Shown: piece after piece, positions 6,029 to 6,865 of the stretch
Numbering within the stretch: the first letter of the stretch is position 1
Layout of the letters: each line of letters begins with the position of its first letter
Source of the DNA: an uncultured Candidatus Competibacteraceae bacterium
Lineage (GTDB): Bacteria; Pseudomonadota; Gammaproteobacteria; Competibacterales; Competibacteraceae
Direction of reading: 5' to 3'
DNA length: 6,865 nt
Assembly (NCBI GenBank): GCA_937872125.1
Contig: CALMNY010000058.1
Location: 1-6,865, forward strand
Made by a program: the position numbers and the translations under genes
The notes under the pieces: generated by a model
Told to the model about the DNA's origin: nothing
Seen by the model: only the letters and a program-made list of their open reading frames with translations
Databases searched by the model: none

Positions 6029-6865
6029 TCAACGATCCATAGCTCGAATACGCCCATACACCGTCGCCAGCCAGATGCCCAGCGCGATCAGCGCGATGCC
6101 GACGGCGTGAAAGCCGTACAGCCGCTCGCCCAGGAAGATCATGGATAGCACGGCCCCAAAGACTGGCATCAGGTGGAGAAACTGGCCGGTGCGATTGGCG
6201 CCTAGCTCTGCGACCGCCCGGTTCCAGAACACGTAGGCCAGAATCGAAGCAAACAGCGCCAGATACAGGATGCTGCCTACAGTGGCGGCGTTGGCGGCGA
6301 CGGTGCGGTCGTGAGCCAAATCCCAGCCGTACAGCGGCGTCAGGATCACCAATCCAATCAGTATGGTTGTGGTCTGAAAATCCAGCGGCTGGAGTCCGGC
6401 GGGTCGCCAGCGCAGACAGACCGAATACAGCGCCCAACTGGTCACCGCCGCCAGCACCCACAAATCGCCGGGATTGAACTGGCGGGCCAGCAATGCCCCC
6501 ACCTCGCCCCGCCCAACGATCACCAGCACCCCCGCCAGCGATAGCAGAATCCCCAGCCCCTGCCAGGCGGTCACGGTCTGGCGCAGCAGCAGGAAGGACA
6601 GCGCCACGATCAGCACCGGCGTCACCGACAGCATGATGAGGGCGTTGGTGGCGGTGGTGGATTGCAGGCCGATGTAGACGAAGGTGTTGAAGTTGACCAC
6701 GCCAAGGATGCTGAGCAACAACAGGATTAACCCGTGCCGGCGGATGATTGGGGCCTGGTTATGCAGCGAACTCCACACGAACGGCAACAGGATCGCTAGC
6801 GCCACGGCCCAGCGCCAGAACGACAGCGTAAACGGGGTGAAAACGGTATGCACCGCCCGCCCCAG
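6029..6865 (-). CDS. DMT superfamily permease, EamA type (5' end beyond the window)
   Basis: The visible 278 residues begin inside the protein: the frame is open to the window edge, reading LGRAVHTVFTPFTLSFWRW, which matches the region after the first helix in EamA proteins. A GTG at 6853-6851 lies within this conserved part and is not a likely start. About nine hydrophobic helices follow, including FWRWAVALAILLPFVW, LILLLLSILGVVNFNTFVYI, ALIMLSVTPVLIVALSFLLL, GILLSLAGVLVIVG, LWVLAAVTSWALYSV, ILIGLVILTPLYGW, ILYLALFASILAYVFW, MPVFGAVLSMIFLGE and AVGIALIALGIWLATVY, fitting two five-helix EamA repeats minus helix 1. The signature FWNRAVAELGAN and PVFGAVLSMIFLGE mark the second repeat. Such inner-membrane carriers usually export amino acids or other small metabolites; the substrate cannot be told here. 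The stop is TGA at 6031-6029. Confidence 0.92.
   Translation of the reverse strand: MGRAVHTVFTPFTLSFWRWAVALAILLPFVWSSLHNQAPIIRRHGLILLLLSILGVVNFNTFVYIGLQSTTATNALIMLSVTPVLIVALSFLLLRQTVTAWQGLGILLSLAGVLVIVGRGEVGALLARQFNPGDLWVLAAVTSWALYSVCLRWRPAGLQPLDFQTTTILIGLVILTPLYGWDLAHDRTVAANAATVGSILYLALFASILAYVFWNRAVAELGANRTGQFLHLMPVFGAVLSMIFLGERLYGFHAVGIALIALGIWLATVYGRIRAMDR

Noticed and set aside
5476..6042. Forward open frame of 188 codons opposite the cupin gene
   Set aside because: It overlaps the well-supported cupin CDS in antisense and the intergenic region; no recognisable motif.
5952..6461. Reverse-strand frame overlapping the permease
   Set aside because: Out-of-frame shadow of the EamA gene; the permease frame has clear membrane helices.

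Overview
The window is chromosomal DNA of a GC-rich gammaproteobacterium. The evidence is the divergent arrangement rpsB <- -> map-glnD, which matches the E. coli layout, and close resemblance of the three core proteins to gammaproteobacterial forms. A finer placement cannot be made from the sequence alone. No RNA gene, CRISPR array, insertion sequence or phage gene was recognised.

Left third (1-1356). The 5' part of rpsB (ribosomal protein S2) runs leftward off the edge. Its leader, Shine-Dalgarno (SD) sequence and a good extended -10 promoter with a GC-rich discriminator lie in the 266-base gap shared with map, which runs rightward. Map is a complete methionine aminopeptidase with all metal ligands.

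Middle (1357-4074). glnD follows map after 21 bases and encodes a full-length bifunctional uridylyltransferase/uridylyl-removing enzyme, the nitrogen sensor that modifies PII. A short tandem repeat of TTCCGTG lies over its start region and supplies three in-frame GTG codons.

Accessory stretch (4075-5093). This is the most irregular part. A NadR-like gene keeps its ribosylnicotinamide kinase domain and the tail of its NMN adenylyltransferase domain, but has lost most of the latter. It is preceded by a hydrophobic ORF start in another frame, separated by a GGGG run where removing one base would join the frames. At its 3' end a well-placed SD and an ATGA overlap lead into a 45-codon ORF that looks like the stub of a lost gene.

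Right part (5036-6865). Three genes read leftward: a DMT/EamA permease running off the right edge, a 218-base gap, then a probable two-gene operon of a small cupin and a VOC-fold protein. Both small proteins lack the usual metal-ligand pattern of their folds, so their functions are open.

Overall this is core housekeeping DNA beside a remodelled accessory patch. I see no convincing new biological system; the truncated NadR locus is the most interesting item.
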